In this document: piece after piece, positions 36,990 through 45,099 of the stretch
Position numbering within the stretch: the first letter of the stretch is position 1
Layout of the letters: every line of letters begins with the position of its first letter
From: Flavobacterium sp.
GTDB taxonomy: Bacteria > Bacteroidota > Bacteroidia > Flavobacteriales > Flavobacteriaceae
Reading direction: 5' to 3'
Length of the DNA stretch: 63,517 bases
Assembly (NCBI GenBank): GCA_018883065.1
Contig: VEQT01000007.1
Coordinates: 1-63,517 of the forward strand
Made by a program: the position numbers and the translations under genes
The notes under the pieces: model-generated
What the model was told of the DNA's origin: nothing
Database searches by the model: none
The model's input: only the letters and a program-made list of their open reading frames with translations

Positions 36990-38348
36990 TTAGCGCATGC
37001 CAGGCATACCGGGCATTCCACCTTTCATCCCACTCATCATTTTCATGAGATTTTTTCCGCCAGGACCTTGCATCATTTTCATCATTTTGCTCATTTGTTC
37101 AAATTGTTTCATGAGTTGATTTACTTCTTCTATTTTGCGGCCGGCTCCTTTGGCTATTCGGGTTTTGCGCTTCATGTCGATAATGGATGGCCGTGAGCGT
37201 TCGGTTGGTGTCATAGAATGAATAATGGCCTCAATGTGTTTGAAGGCGTCGTCCTCAATTTCAACATCTTTCATCGCTTTGGATGCGCCAGGAATCATGC
37301 CCACCAAGTCTTTCATATTCCCCATCTTTTTCACCTGCTGAATCTGGGCCAAGAAATCGTCAAAACCAAATTCGTTTTTGGCAATTTTCTTTTGGAGTTT
37401 GCGGGCTTCTTCTTCGTTGTATTGCTCTTGTGCGCGTTCTACCAATGAAATTACGTCACCCATACCCAAAATACGCTCGGCCATACGCTCGGGATAGAAC
37501 ACGTCAATGGCTTCCATTTTCTCGCCGGTTCCTACAAACTTAATGGGTTTATTGACTACCGATTTGATCGAAATGGCAGCACCTCCGCGTGTATCTCCAT
37601 CTAATTTGGTGAGGATAACTCCATCAAAATTCAAACGATCATTGAAGGCTTTGGCCGTATTTACGGCGTCTTGACCCGTCATTGCATCTACCACAAACAA
37701 GGTTTCTTGAGGTTGCAAGGCTTGGTGCACATTGGCAATTTCTGTCATCATTTGCTCGTCGACGGCCAAACGACCGGCGGTATCGACAATGACTACAGTA
37801 TACCCTTTTTCTTTGGCATATTTTACGGCGTTTTGTGCAATCTCTACGGGGTTGTTGTTGCCCAATTCGGAATACACTTCCACACCAATTTGATCCCCAA
37901 CAACGTGCAACTGATTTATGGCCGCCGGACGATACACATCACAGGCAACCAATAAAGGTTTTTTTCCTTTTTTAGTTTTTAAGAAATTGGCCAATTTTCC
38001 CGAGAATGTTGTTTTTCCCGAACCTTGTAAACCCGACATTAATATAACCGATGGATTTCCTGATAGGTTTACACCGGCTACTTCGCCACCCATCAATTCG
38101 GTTAATTCGTCTTTGACCAACTTGACCAATAATTGCCCCGGTTGTAAGGTGGTTAATACGTTTTGACCTATGGCTTTGTCTTTTACTTTAGTAGTAAATT
38201 CTTTGGCTATTTTAAAATTGACGTCGGCATCCAAAAGGGCACGACGCACTTCTTTAAGGGTTTCGGCCACGTTTATCTCGGTGATTTTTCCGTGTCCTTT
38301 TAAGATATGAAAGGCCTTGTCTAATTTATCGCTTAAATTATCAAACAT
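36990..38348 (-). CDS. ffh: Signal recognition particle protein Ffh
   Basis: SRP54 GTPase that targets nascent membrane proteins to SecYEG with 4.5S RNA. The 452-residue protein has an N domain, a G domain with GLQGSGKTTFSGKLA, DTAGRL and TKLDGDTRGGAA, and an M domain rich in Met (QMSKMMKMMQGPGGKNLMKMM) that binds signal peptides, with the RNA-binding RPSIID-KR region. The TATTTTTG at 38399-38406 (complement) is a good -7 element about 50 bp upstream. Confidence 0.97.
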   Translation of the reverse strand: MFDNLSDKLDKAFHILKGHGKITEINVAETLKEVRRALLDADVNFKIAKEFTTKVKDKAIGQNVLTTLQPGQLLVKLVKDELTELMGGEVAGVNLSGNPSVILMSGLQGSGKTTFSGKLANFLKTKKGKKPLLVACDVYRPAAINQLHVVGDQIGVEVYSELGNNNPVEIAQNAVKYAKEKGYTVVIVDTAGRLAVDEQMMTEIANVHQALQPQETLFVVDAMTGQDAVNTAKAFNDRLNFDGVILTKLDGDTRGGAAISIKSVVNKPIKFVGTGEKMEAIDVFYPERMAERILGMGDVISLVERAQEQYNEEEARKLQKKIAKNEFGFDDFLAQIQQVKKMGNMKDLVGMIPGASKAMKDVEIEDDAFKHIEAIIHSMTPTERSRPSIIDMKRKTRIAKGAGRKIEEVNQLMKQFEQMSKMMKMMQGPGGKNLMKMMSGMKGGMPGMPGMR

Positions 38349-38398
38349 CGCGCTGAATGGTATTAATTAATTGAATGTAATAGGGTAGAAATAAGGCG

Positions 38399-38406
38399 CA
38401 AAAATA
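38399..38406 (-). promoter_or_regulatory. Putative -7 element for ffh
   Basis: TATTTTTG on the minus strand, exact TAnnTTTG, with about 50 bp to the ffh ATG. Confidence 0.5.
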
Positions 38407-38481
38407 AACATTTGCTTGTTATATTAACTGCTTTACAGGATGAAATTATTTGATTCATACTGCAATCCAAGTAAAAAAAAT

Positions 38482-38489
38482 TATATTTG
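38482..38489 (+). promoter_or_regulatory. Putative -7 element for the ankyrin-DOMON-YceI operon
   Basis: TATATTTG, exact TAnnTTTG, 41 bp before the ATG at 38531. No standard -33 at 19-21 bp; the promoter could rely on an activator or an alternative sigma factor. Confidence 0.5.
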
Positions 38490-38530
38490 ACACAGTTTGC
38501 CAAAGGCATGCGCTAACAATACCTAAAAAC

Positions 38531-39073
38531 ATGAAACAGCTTACTTCATTTGCGTTTTTTTTAATCATTTTTTGTCAATTCGCCGCTACCCCAGTTTCGC
38601 AATTGTATGCACAGCAATCCGTTTTTGAAATTGCCCGAAAAGGTACTGTTCAAGAAATGGAGGCGTTGCATAAAAAATCACCTGAATTAATTGACAGTCA
38701 AGATGATAGAAATTCAACTCCCTTATTATTAGCTTGTTACCGAAACAATGAAGCCGTAGCGCTTTACTTGTTGGATCACTGCAAAAACATCAATTATAAT
38801 TCTGGTATGGGAACCGCATTAATGGCGGCTATTATGGCAAATAACAGCAGCTTGGTTGCCAAGTTTATTGAAAAAAAAGCAGATTTAGACCAAACGGATA
38901 AAGGAGGTAAAACAGCCCTTATCTATGCCGCTTTTTTTAACCGAAACCCGCTTATTAAACTTTTAGTTGATGCCGGAGCGAATAAAACAATAAAAGACAC
39001 CGACAACCGCACGGCTCTCGATTATGCCACTACATCAAAAAATACGGAAGCAATAATTTATCTATCAAACTAA
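38531..39073 (+). CDS. Periplasmic ankyrin-repeat protein
   Basis: A 180-residue secreted protein. The signal peptide (MKQLTSFAFFLIIFCQ, cleavage near LYA-Q) is followed by about four ankyrin repeats (SVFEIARKGTVQEMEALHKK, STPLLLACYRNNEAVALYLL, GTALMAAIMANNSSLVAKFI, KTALIYAAFFNRNPLIKLLV). The ATG at 38531 is preferred over an upstream frame start at 38450 that overlaps the -7 region. In other bacteria periplasmic ankyrin proteins support catalase or haem enzymes. It is the first gene of a six-gene operon. Confidence 0.9.
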   Translation: MKQLTSFAFFLIIFCQFAATPVSQLYAQQSVFEIARKGTVQEMEALHKKSPELIDSQDDRNSTPLLLACYRNNEAVALYLLDHCKNINYNSGMGTALMAAIMANNSSLVAKFIEKKADLDQTDKGGKTALIYAAFFNRNPLIKLLVDAGANKTIKDTDNRTALDYATTSKNTEAIIYLSN

Positions 39074-39086
39074 AACACAATCAAAC

Positions 39087-39854
39087 ATGAAAAAAAATTA
39101 CTCTTTTCTAGCACTCGCTTTTTTGGTATGCGCTACCGCTACAGCCCAAATTAGAGAAACAGCGGTAACTACAATTGGTAGTATGACTGTAAAAATAAGT
39201 TTAGACCAACCAACAAGCACAGCTACAATTACACTAACAGGGCCGGCAAGCCGTTGGATGTCCATAGGATTAGATTGCTCATCTATGGCCGGAAATAAAG
39301 ATGTAATAAGCTACGGGACTAGCTTGTTGGACCGATCATTTTCTACAAGTACTCATGTGCAACCAATCACTGATGCCGTTAACAATCTTACATTAGTGAG
39401 TAATACCGTAGCTGGAACTACACGAACTCTTGTGGTGAGCAGAGCATTCAATACTGGCGACAGCAACGATTATGTGTTTGATTTTAATGCATCGGCATTA
39501 AATATTGTTTGGGGACTTGGTCCCGGAACAGATTTGAGTGTAAAACACAGCAGCAAAGGAATTGCAACCCTTAATTTTAGTACACTGTCAACTGACGAAT
39601 TTACGTTGGCTAATTCGCTGCTTGTAAGCCCAAACCCATCAACTGGTTTGGTCACCATTCAAAACCCTGCCAACTTGCGTATTCAAACTCTTTCGCTATT
39701 TGACAACCAAGCAAAATTGCTAAAAGTGTGGAATCTGCAGGCAGAAAACGCTTTGAATACCACGCTTGACTTGAACGACATTGCAAAAGGAGTGTACTAT
39801 CTTGAAGTGAGTACAGCCACAGACAAATCGGTTAAAAAAATCATTTTAAACTAA
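39087..39854 (+). CDS. DOMON-like haem-binding protein with T9SS sorting domain
   Basis: A 255-residue exported protein: signal peptide (1-20, ATA-Q), a DOMON-like beta-sandwich (about 28-165) and a type A T9SS sorting domain (about 178-255, starting LLVSPNPSTGLVTI). In the DOMON domain, SRWMSIGLD (Met58) and LSVKHSSKG (His154) stand where Met and His ligate b-type haem in the cytochrome domain of cellobiose dehydrogenase. It is therefore predicted to be surface-attached and haem-binding; this is inference from motif position. Neighbours include a cytochrome c and YceI. Confidence 0.8.
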   Translation: MKKNYSFLALAFLVCATATAQIRETAVTTIGSMTVKISLDQPTSTATITLTGPASRWMSIGLDCSSMAGNKDVISYGTSLLDRSFSTSTHVQPITDAVNNLTLVSNTVAGTTRTLVVSRAFNTGDSNDYVFDFNASALNIVWGLGPGTDLSVKHSSKGIATLNFSTLSTDEFTLANSLLVSPNPSTGLVTIQNPANLRIQTLSLFDNQAKLLKVWNLQAENALNTTLDLNDIAKGVYYLEVSTATDKSVKKIILN

Positions 39855-39857
39855 CCC

Positions 39858-40253
39858 ATGGTTAAAACAAAAAAGTGGGTAGTTGTACTCGCAATCCTTG
39901 TGATTGCATCAGCCGCAGTAATGCTATATGTGTTTTACGGAGGCGAACGGAACGTAGAAACGGAAGAATCCGTTTATGCAATTCACACAACCGATTTGGC
40001 CAAGCAATTTGCTTCTGACGCTCAAAAAGCCCAAGAAAAATACAACAACAAAACCATAAGCATACACGGAATTACCCAAAGCAGTTCGGCTACTGAGATT
40101 GTGCTAGATCAAGGCGTAATTTGCTCGTTTTCAGCTGCAACACCTCAAATAAATACAGGACAAAACATCACGATTAAAGGCCGATTTGCTGGCTATGACG
40201 ACTTACTCGCCGAATTTAAGTTTGACAATTGTGTAGTGTTATCCACCAATTAA
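39858..40253 (+). CDS. OB-fold (tRNA_anti-like) membrane-anchored protein
   Basis: A 131-residue protein with an N-terminal anchor (VVVLAILVIASAAVMLYVFY) and a small domain that resembles the tRNA_anti-like OB-fold family (DAQKAQEKYNNKTISIHGIT, VICSFSAA, GQNITIKGRFAGYDD). Despite the family name these periplasmic OB-folds are not known to bind tRNA. It is 3 bp from the DOMON gene and 10 bp from the barrel gene, so it belongs to the same operon. Two cysteines (ICSF and DNCVV) might pair. Confidence 0.8.
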   Translation: MVKTKKWVVVLAILVIASAAVMLYVFYGGERNVETEESVYAIHTTDLAKQFASDAQKAQEKYNNKTISIHGITQSSSATEIVLDQGVICSFSAATPQINTGQNITIKGRFAGYDDLLAEFKFDNCVVLSTN

Positions 40254-40263
40254 ATTATGTTTC

Positions 40264-41133
40264 ATGAAAAAGCTATTTCTATTTGTTTGCTTATTGTGTT
40301 TAACACAAAACACCTTTGCACAAGACGACTTATTGAATGAATTGCAACAAACTGCAGAACCACAACCCAAGCAAATTGCAATTGCAGCATTTAAGGGGCT
40401 TCAAATTTGCAACATGCAATCGACCAAATTAGCTGCAAAAGGCGAATGGTATTTTGTCGTTTCGCACCGCTTTGGCAACTTAAAAGAAGGTACAAATAAT
40501 TTTTTTGGATTGGACAATGCTTACACCAAAATTGGTGGGCTGTATGGAGCAACGAACTGGCTGACAATTTCTGCATCTCGTCACACGTATAATAAATTGT
40601 ATGAATTCTCCTCAAAAATAAAATTAGCCAATCAAGAGGTAGATGGTTTCCCGATAACAGTTGTGGTTTACAATAGCATGGAAATTAATTCGGAATTGAA
40701 AAAAGAGGATTTTCCAGCCATTCAATTTAACGATCGGTTGGCGTTTACCACCCAACTTTTAGTTTCTAGAAAATTGAATGAACGAATCTCATTGGAACTC
40801 AATGGAATTTATGTGCATAAAAATTTATATGATGAAGAAATCAAGGAATCGAGTAACGAATTTTTGGTGGCTGCCGGCGGACGGTGTAAATTAAGCAAAC
40901 GATTGAGCGTAAATATGGAATATGCTGCACGAACCAATCCAGTAAAATTTAGCCCCTATGACAATCCCTTGGCATTGGGCCTAGATATAGAAACGGGGGG
41001 ACATGTATTTCAAATGTTGTTTGCCACAAGCCAACCCATGAATGATGTGGGTTATTATACCAATGGTTCAGGCAGTTGGACTGATCGCACCAAAGGATTG
41101 TATTTTGGATTTAATATGTATAGAGTATTTTAA
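40264..41133 (+). CDS. DUF5777 family outer-membrane beta-barrel protein
   Basis: A 289-residue protein with a signal peptide (MKKLFLFVCLLCLTQNTFA-Q) and alternating hydrophobic strands typical of a barrel, ending in the aromatic C-terminus NMYRVF. The DUF5777 signature includes AFKGLQICNMQSTKLAAKGEWYFVVSHRFG near residues 43-72. The family has no proven function and is often found by YceI and cytochrome genes. Within this operon it could be the outer-membrane conduit or anchor for the redox components (inference). Confidence 0.85.
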   Translation: MKKLFLFVCLLCLTQNTFAQDDLLNELQQTAEPQPKQIAIAAFKGLQICNMQSTKLAAKGEWYFVVSHRFGNLKEGTNNFFGLDNAYTKIGGLYGATNWLTISASRHTYNKLYEFSSKIKLANQEVDGFPITVVVYNSMEINSELKKEDFPAIQFNDRLAFTTQLLVSRKLNERISLELNGIYVHKNLYDEEIKESSNEFLVAAGGRCKLSKRLSVNMEYAARTNPVKFSPYDNPLALGLDIETGGHVFQMLFATSQPMNDVGYYTNGSGSWTDRTKGLYFGFNMYRVF

Positions 41134-41135
41134 GT

Positions 41136-41492
41136 ATGAAAAAAGTATATGTACTAACAGCAGTATTAATTACAGGAATTACCCTGTTTTCGTGTGAATC
41201 AAAAACGTATTCAGACTTGGCTGGTGAGGTGGCCAACCCAACTTATAATGCCAACGTAAAAGGCATAATCCAAAACAATTGCGTGGGTTGTCACAATGCA
41301 ACTGACAATCAAGAACCCTATCTTGAAACTTACAACGAAGTGAAAAATGCATGTGAGGCTCCTGGAAATAAAAACTTAATATGTAGAATTCAGGGCAGCT
41401 GTGGTGACATTATGCCAACATCTGGGCGAATGCCATCGGTAACCATAAAAATTATTGAAGACTGGAAATTACAGGGCTATCTTGAAAATTAA
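41136..41492 (+). CDS. Lipoprotein mono-haem cytochrome c-like protein
   Basis: A 118-residue predicted lipoprotein (lipobox ending at Cys20, ITLFSC). One haem c motif C49-V-G-C52-H53 is present, and Met93 or Met99 (DIMPTSGRMP) is the likely distal ligand. Three more cysteines (73, 83, 89) lie between, a pattern seen in cytochrome-like domains of Bacteroidetes lipoproteins. It starts 2 bp after the DUF5777 gene. Predicted to carry electrons in the periplasm or at the outer membrane. Confidence 0.88.
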   Translation: MKKVYVLTAVLITGITLFSCESKTYSDLAGEVANPTYNANVKGIIQNNCVGCHNATDNQEPYLETYNEVKNACEAPGNKNLICRIQGSCGDIMPTSGRMPSVTIKIIEDWKLQGYLEN

Positions 41493-41498
41493 ACGGAT

Positions 41499-42041
41499 AT
41501 GAAAAATTCATTTTTAGTGTGTCTATGTCTTGTGTTAACCCAGTTTGGTTGGTCACAAAAATACCTCTCCCGAACTGCCGAATTAAAATTTGATGCCTCT
41601 GTGCCCAATATGGTTGAAATTGCGGCCAAAAATAACGCCGTTTCGGCTATATTGGATGCAAGCACAGGAAAGTTTGCGGTTAATGTGCTAATCAATCAGT
41701 TTAGTTTTAAAATCCCGCTAATGGAGGAACACTTTAATGAGAATTACATGGAAACCTCTAAATTCCCAAATGCAAAATTTAGTGGACAAATAGCCCATTT
41801 TGATGCTTCAAAATTAGCCAGCAAAGGAACGTATGAGTTAGAAGGTGATCTAACCATTCATGGAGAAACCAAAAAAGTTAAAACCAAAATGACTGTGGTT
41901 ATGGCTGGTGGAAAAATAAATGCCAACTGCAACTTTGTAGTTCGCGCCCAAGATTATAAAATTGAAATCCCTTCGCTGGTAAAAGAAAAATTTGCAGAGA
42001 ATATTAAAATTAGTTTTAGCGGAGATTTACAAAACAAATGA
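41499..42041 (+). CDS. YceI family protein
   Basis: A 180-residue periplasmic lipocalin-like protein. The signal peptide (MKNSFLVCLCLVLTQFGWS-Q) is followed by the YceI barrel: SRTAELKFDASVP, NVLINQFSFKIPLMEEHFNENYMET, FPNAKFSGQI, YELEGDLTIHGETKKVKTKM. YceI barrels bind polyisoprenoids such as quinones. As the last gene of the operon it may shuttle a quinone-like molecule to the redox proteins (inference). A bidirectional terminator follows. Confidence 0.94.
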   Translation: MKNSFLVCLCLVLTQFGWSQKYLSRTAELKFDASVPNMVEIAAKNNAVSAILDASTGKFAVNVLINQFSFKIPLMEEHFNENYMETSKFPNAKFSGQIAHFDASKLASKGTYELEGDLTIHGETKKVKTKMTVVMAGGKINANCNFVVRAQDYKIEIPSLVKEKFAENIKISFSGDLQNK

Positions 42042-42048
42042 TAAGCAA

Positions 42049-42074
42049 AAAAGCCAGTAGATTTACTGGCTTTT
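42049..42074. terminator. Bidirectional intrinsic terminator
   Basis: AAAAGCCAGTA (42049-42059) and TACTGGCTTTT (42064-42074) form an 11-bp stem with a 4-nt loop and A/T runs at both sides. It serves the YceI operon on plus and the lipoprotein gene on minus. Confidence 0.9.
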
Positions 42075-42091
42075 AGTTAAAAAAGAAGCAA

Positions 42092-42988
42092 CTAGGGTAA
42101 CTTCTTTAATACTATATAATCATTTAAGGTTGGATCTAATGCTACTTCATCTTTTAAAATAATTGTATTATTCGAAACAAATACAATATCCCAATCATCT
42201 TGAATATCATGAAAAGTTATATTACTTGCTGGGAAATAAAAATTACAATCCGTAGTATTGTTTGGAGAATCATCAGAAAGAGCTGGGAAATATAAGTTAC
42301 TACTATTATTTTGAGTAATAATCCAGTTACCAGATTCACTCAAAGTTCCATTTGTAGCTAGAATTGAGCCATTAGTGCCAAAAGTAAAATTATAGTCTGT
42401 AAAATTAGCTGTTTGGTCTACGCGGTGATCTTCATAATAAAATATCTTCCATATTCCTTGGGTAATAACTGAAGTAAAATCTAAAGATGGAGATGGTATT
42501 TTTTCAAATGTAACATAATCTGTTCTCGTTGCATCGTCAGCATTGCCATCTTTTAAGACTATCTCATTATTCGATAATATTTCTTCAATATCCCAATCGT
42601 CTCCAACTCCTTTAAAAATAAGAGGTGCATCAAATTTAATATTAAAATCAACTGGATTATTTGGTGTATCATCTGTATTGTTTGGTGAACTTATATCTGT
42701 ATATAAATCACCACTACCATTATCTTCCGTAATATTCCAATTTCCTATAACTTCCGAACTACCATTTGACGCAATTAATTTATTATCTGCTCGAAATGTA
42801 AAAATATAGTCAATAAAATTTCGAGTTTCAACATCTCCATTATCTGAATAATGGGTTAACTTCCAAGTTCCTTGGGTGACAACATCAATTATAGGGTGAC
42901 TAGATTGGGGTTGTGCCTTATCGGCACTACAAGAAGTAAAAACACTGTAAAACAGAGTTATAACTACAATAAATAAATAATTTTTCAT
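42092..42988 (-). CDS. Lipoprotein with two tandem lipocalin-like repeats
   Basis: A 298-residue predicted lipoprotein (MKNYLFIVVITLFYSVFTSC, Cys20). Two homologous ~130-residue domains follow, each starting VxTQGTWK/ITQGIWK, containing FTDYNFTFG-like and DDWDI-like segments, and ending TDYVTFEKI / NDYIVLKKL. They look lipocalin-like (DUF5004-type) by pattern, but I cannot name the family with confidence. The start at 42988 is supported by the signal peptide; a longer frame to 43051 is not. AT-richness is higher than in neighbours. Confidence 0.8.
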   Translation of the reverse strand: MKNYLFIVVITLFYSVFTSCSADKAQPQSSHPIIDVVTQGTWKLTHYSDNGDVETRNFIDYIFTFRADNKLIASNGSSEVIGNWNITEDNGSGDLYTDISSPNNTDDTPNNPVDFNIKFDAPLIFKGVGDDWDIEEILSNNEIVLKDGNADDATRTDYVTFEKIPSPSLDFTSVITQGIWKIFYYEDHRVDQTANFTDYNFTFGTNGSILATNGTLSESGNWIITQNNSSNLYFPALSDDSPNNTTDCNFYFPASNITFHDIQDDWDIVFVSNNTIILKDEVALDPTLNDYIVLKKLP

Positions 42989-43054
42989 AGGATCTGGGGA
43001 TGTAAATTTAATGTAAAGATATTGTAAATTTTGAAAAATCAAAACGCGCACTAC

Positions 43055-44830
43055 TTACATTCTGTTTGGCACTGCAATTCCGAGCAAGGAAAATGCCGAT
43101 TGAATTACAGCAGCAACTTTAGCCGAAAGCAATACTCGAAACACTTTAACTTCTGGATTGGATTCGCCCAAAATGGAAACGGTTTGGTAAAATGAATTGT
43201 ATTCTTTAACCAAATCATAGGTATAATTGGCAATCAATGCTGGGCTGTGTTGTGCGGCAGCAAGTTGAATACATTCCGGATACAAAGCCATTTGTTTAAT
43301 GAGTTCTTTCTCTTTGGGATGCAAATTAGGCAATGGCACGCATGTTAAATCAAAATCGGCTTTGCGCAAAATAGATTGAATACGGGCGTACGTATATTGA
43401 ATAAATGGACCTGTATTTCCAGCAAAATCAACTGATTCTTCTGGATTAAACAGGATGCGTTTTTTGGGATCCACTTTCAAAATATAATATTTCAATGCAC
43501 CCAATCCAATGGTTTCGTATAAGTCTTGCTTTTCTTGATCAGAAAATCCGTCTAGTTTACCCAACTCCTCTGAAAGTGTTTGTGCTGTTTCTTTCATGTC
43601 GTCCATTAAATCATCGGCATCAACCACGGTACCTTCGCGCGACTTCATTTTACCCGAAGGTAAATCAACCATACCATAAGACAAATGCACCAACTGCTTA
43701 GACCAATCAAAGCCCAACTTTTGAAGAATGAGAAACAACACTTTAAAGTGATAATCTTGTTCGTTACCCACTGTATATACCATACCGTTTACATCGGGAA
43801 AATCGTTCACCCGTTGAATGGCAGTGCCAATATCTTGGGTCATGTAAACAGCAGTTCCATCTGATCGCAACACAATTTTTCGATCGAGGCCTTCGGCGGT
43901 TAAATCGATCCAAACCGATCCGTCGGGATCTTGTTCAAACACGCCTTTTGCCAAGCCCATTTTAACCACATCTTTACCCAACAAATAGGTATTGCTTTCG
44001 TAGTAATAGGAATCAAAATTAACACCCAAGCGCGAATAAGTTGCGTTGAATCCATCATAAACCCACTGGTTCATGGTTTTCCACAACAATACTACTTGAT
44101 CATTTCCAGCTTCCCAATCCAAAAGCATGTGTTGGGCTTCTAGTAAAATGGGAGCTTGTTTTTTGGCTTCTTCCTCTGTTTTTCCTGCCTCGATTAGCAT
44201 TGTCACTTCCTCTTTATAGGCTTTATCAAAAGCAACATAGTATTTACCAACTAATTTATCCCCTTTTAATCCGCTACTGGTAGGCGTTTCACCGTTGCCA
44301 AACTTTTGCCAGGCTACCATCGATTTACAAATGTGAATACCGCGGTCATTTATAATTTGGGTTTTGTACACTTTTTTTCCGGCAGCTTTTAAAATTTCGG
44401 CTACCGAAAAACCCAATAGATTGTTGCGCACATGTCCCAAATGCAAAGGCTTGTTGGTATTAGGCGATGAATATTCGACCATAATTACCTCACTATTGGC
44501 TGTGGGTTTTACATGTCCAAATTGCTCATTTTCCAGCATCGACTGAAAGGACTGAACATAAAAGGAATCGGCAATCACTACATTCAAAAATCCGGAAACC
44601 ACATTGTATCGATCTACAAAATCAAATTCCTGAACCAAATAGTCTCCAATTTTGGAGCCCAACTCAGCCGGATTGCTTTTGATGTACTTGAGTAACGGGA
44701 ATAACACAACCGTAATATCACCTTCAAATTCTTTGCGGGTAGCCTGAAACTCTACTTTATCTATTGAAACAGCAAACAGATTATGAACTGCTGCAATGAT
44801 TGGATTTGAAAGGCTTTCGGCTAGTGTCAT
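43055..44830 (-). CDS. argS: Arginyl-tRNA synthetase
   Basis: Class I synthetase charging tRNA-Arg, 591 residues. It has the N-terminal Add1 domain, the HIGH box as PLHLGHVRNNLLG after VEYSSPNTNK, the KMSKS-equivalent GKMKSREGTVV, and the C-terminal DALR anticodon domain (FIQYTYARIQSI onward). The ATG at 44830 (MTLAESLSN) is preferred to one 30 bp upstream, which coincides with the AT-rich promoter leader. TATATTTG (complement of 44848-44855) is the -7 element. Confidence 0.97.
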   Translation of the reverse strand: MTLAESLSNPIIAAVHNLFAVSIDKVEFQATRKEFEGDITVVLFPLLKYIKSNPAELGSKIGDYLVQEFDFVDRYNVVSGFLNVVIADSFYVQSFQSMLENEQFGHVKPTANSEVIMVEYSSPNTNKPLHLGHVRNNLLGFSVAEILKAAGKKVYKTQIINDRGIHICKSMVAWQKFGNGETPTSSGLKGDKLVGKYYVAFDKAYKEEVTMLIEAGKTEEEAKKQAPILLEAQHMLLDWEAGNDQVVLLWKTMNQWVYDGFNATYSRLGVNFDSYYYESNTYLLGKDVVKMGLAKGVFEQDPDGSVWIDLTAEGLDRKIVLRSDGTAVYMTQDIGTAIQRVNDFPDVNGMVYTVGNEQDYHFKVLFLILQKLGFDWSKQLVHLSYGMVDLPSGKMKSREGTVVDADDLMDDMKETAQTLSEELGKLDGFSDQEKQDLYETIGLGALKYYILKVDPKKRILFNPEESVDFAGNTGPFIQYTYARIQSILRKADFDLTCVPLPNLHPKEKELIKQMALYPECIQLAAAQHSPALIANYTYDLVKEYNSFYQTVSILGESNPEVKVFRVLLSAKVAAVIQSAFSLLGIAVPNRM

Positions 44831-44847
44831 AGAAAATAAATTTTGGG

Positions 44848-44855
44848 CAAATATA
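44848..44855 (-). promoter_or_regulatory. Putative -7 element for argS
   Basis: TATATTTG on the minus strand, exact TAnnTTTG, 17 bp before the argS ATG. Confidence 0.5.
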
Positions 44856-44902
44856 ACCATTCACTAAGCAAAACTAAAATGGAATTACGGCAAACATCTT
44901 AT

Positions 44903-44934
44903 CGAATGCTAATTGCAAAAATGCGAAGCATTCG
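44903..44934. repeat. Inverted repeat in the argS-adhesin intergenic region
   Basis: CGAATGCT at 44903-44910 and AGCATTCG at 44927-44934 form an 8-bp inverted repeat with a 16-nt loop. There is no T run, so it is more likely an operator or a structured leader than a terminator. Confidence 0.5.
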
Positions 44935-45020
44935 GTCGCGTATTTTTTGTATTAATCAAGTTACTTTTTTGTAAGATTTTTATATTATTTATTTTTTAAT
45001 TTATGCATTTCATCGATTTT

Positions 45021-45054
45021 TTTTGCATTTTACCGATTATTAAACAAATATTTG
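45021..45054 (+). promoter_or_regulatory. Possible promoter for the giant adhesin gene
   Basis: TTTTG at 45021-45025 and AATATTTG at 45047-45054 (one mismatch to TAnnTTTG), spaced 21 bp. Two imperfect direct repeats (TGCATTTCATCGATT and TGCATTTTACCGATT) lie at 45003-45017 and 45024-45038, overlapping the -33 position, and may bind a regulator. Confidence 0.45.
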
Positions 45055-45099
45055 ACCGTCAAAAAAAATCAAACCCATTAATAATTCACTCCAATTATT

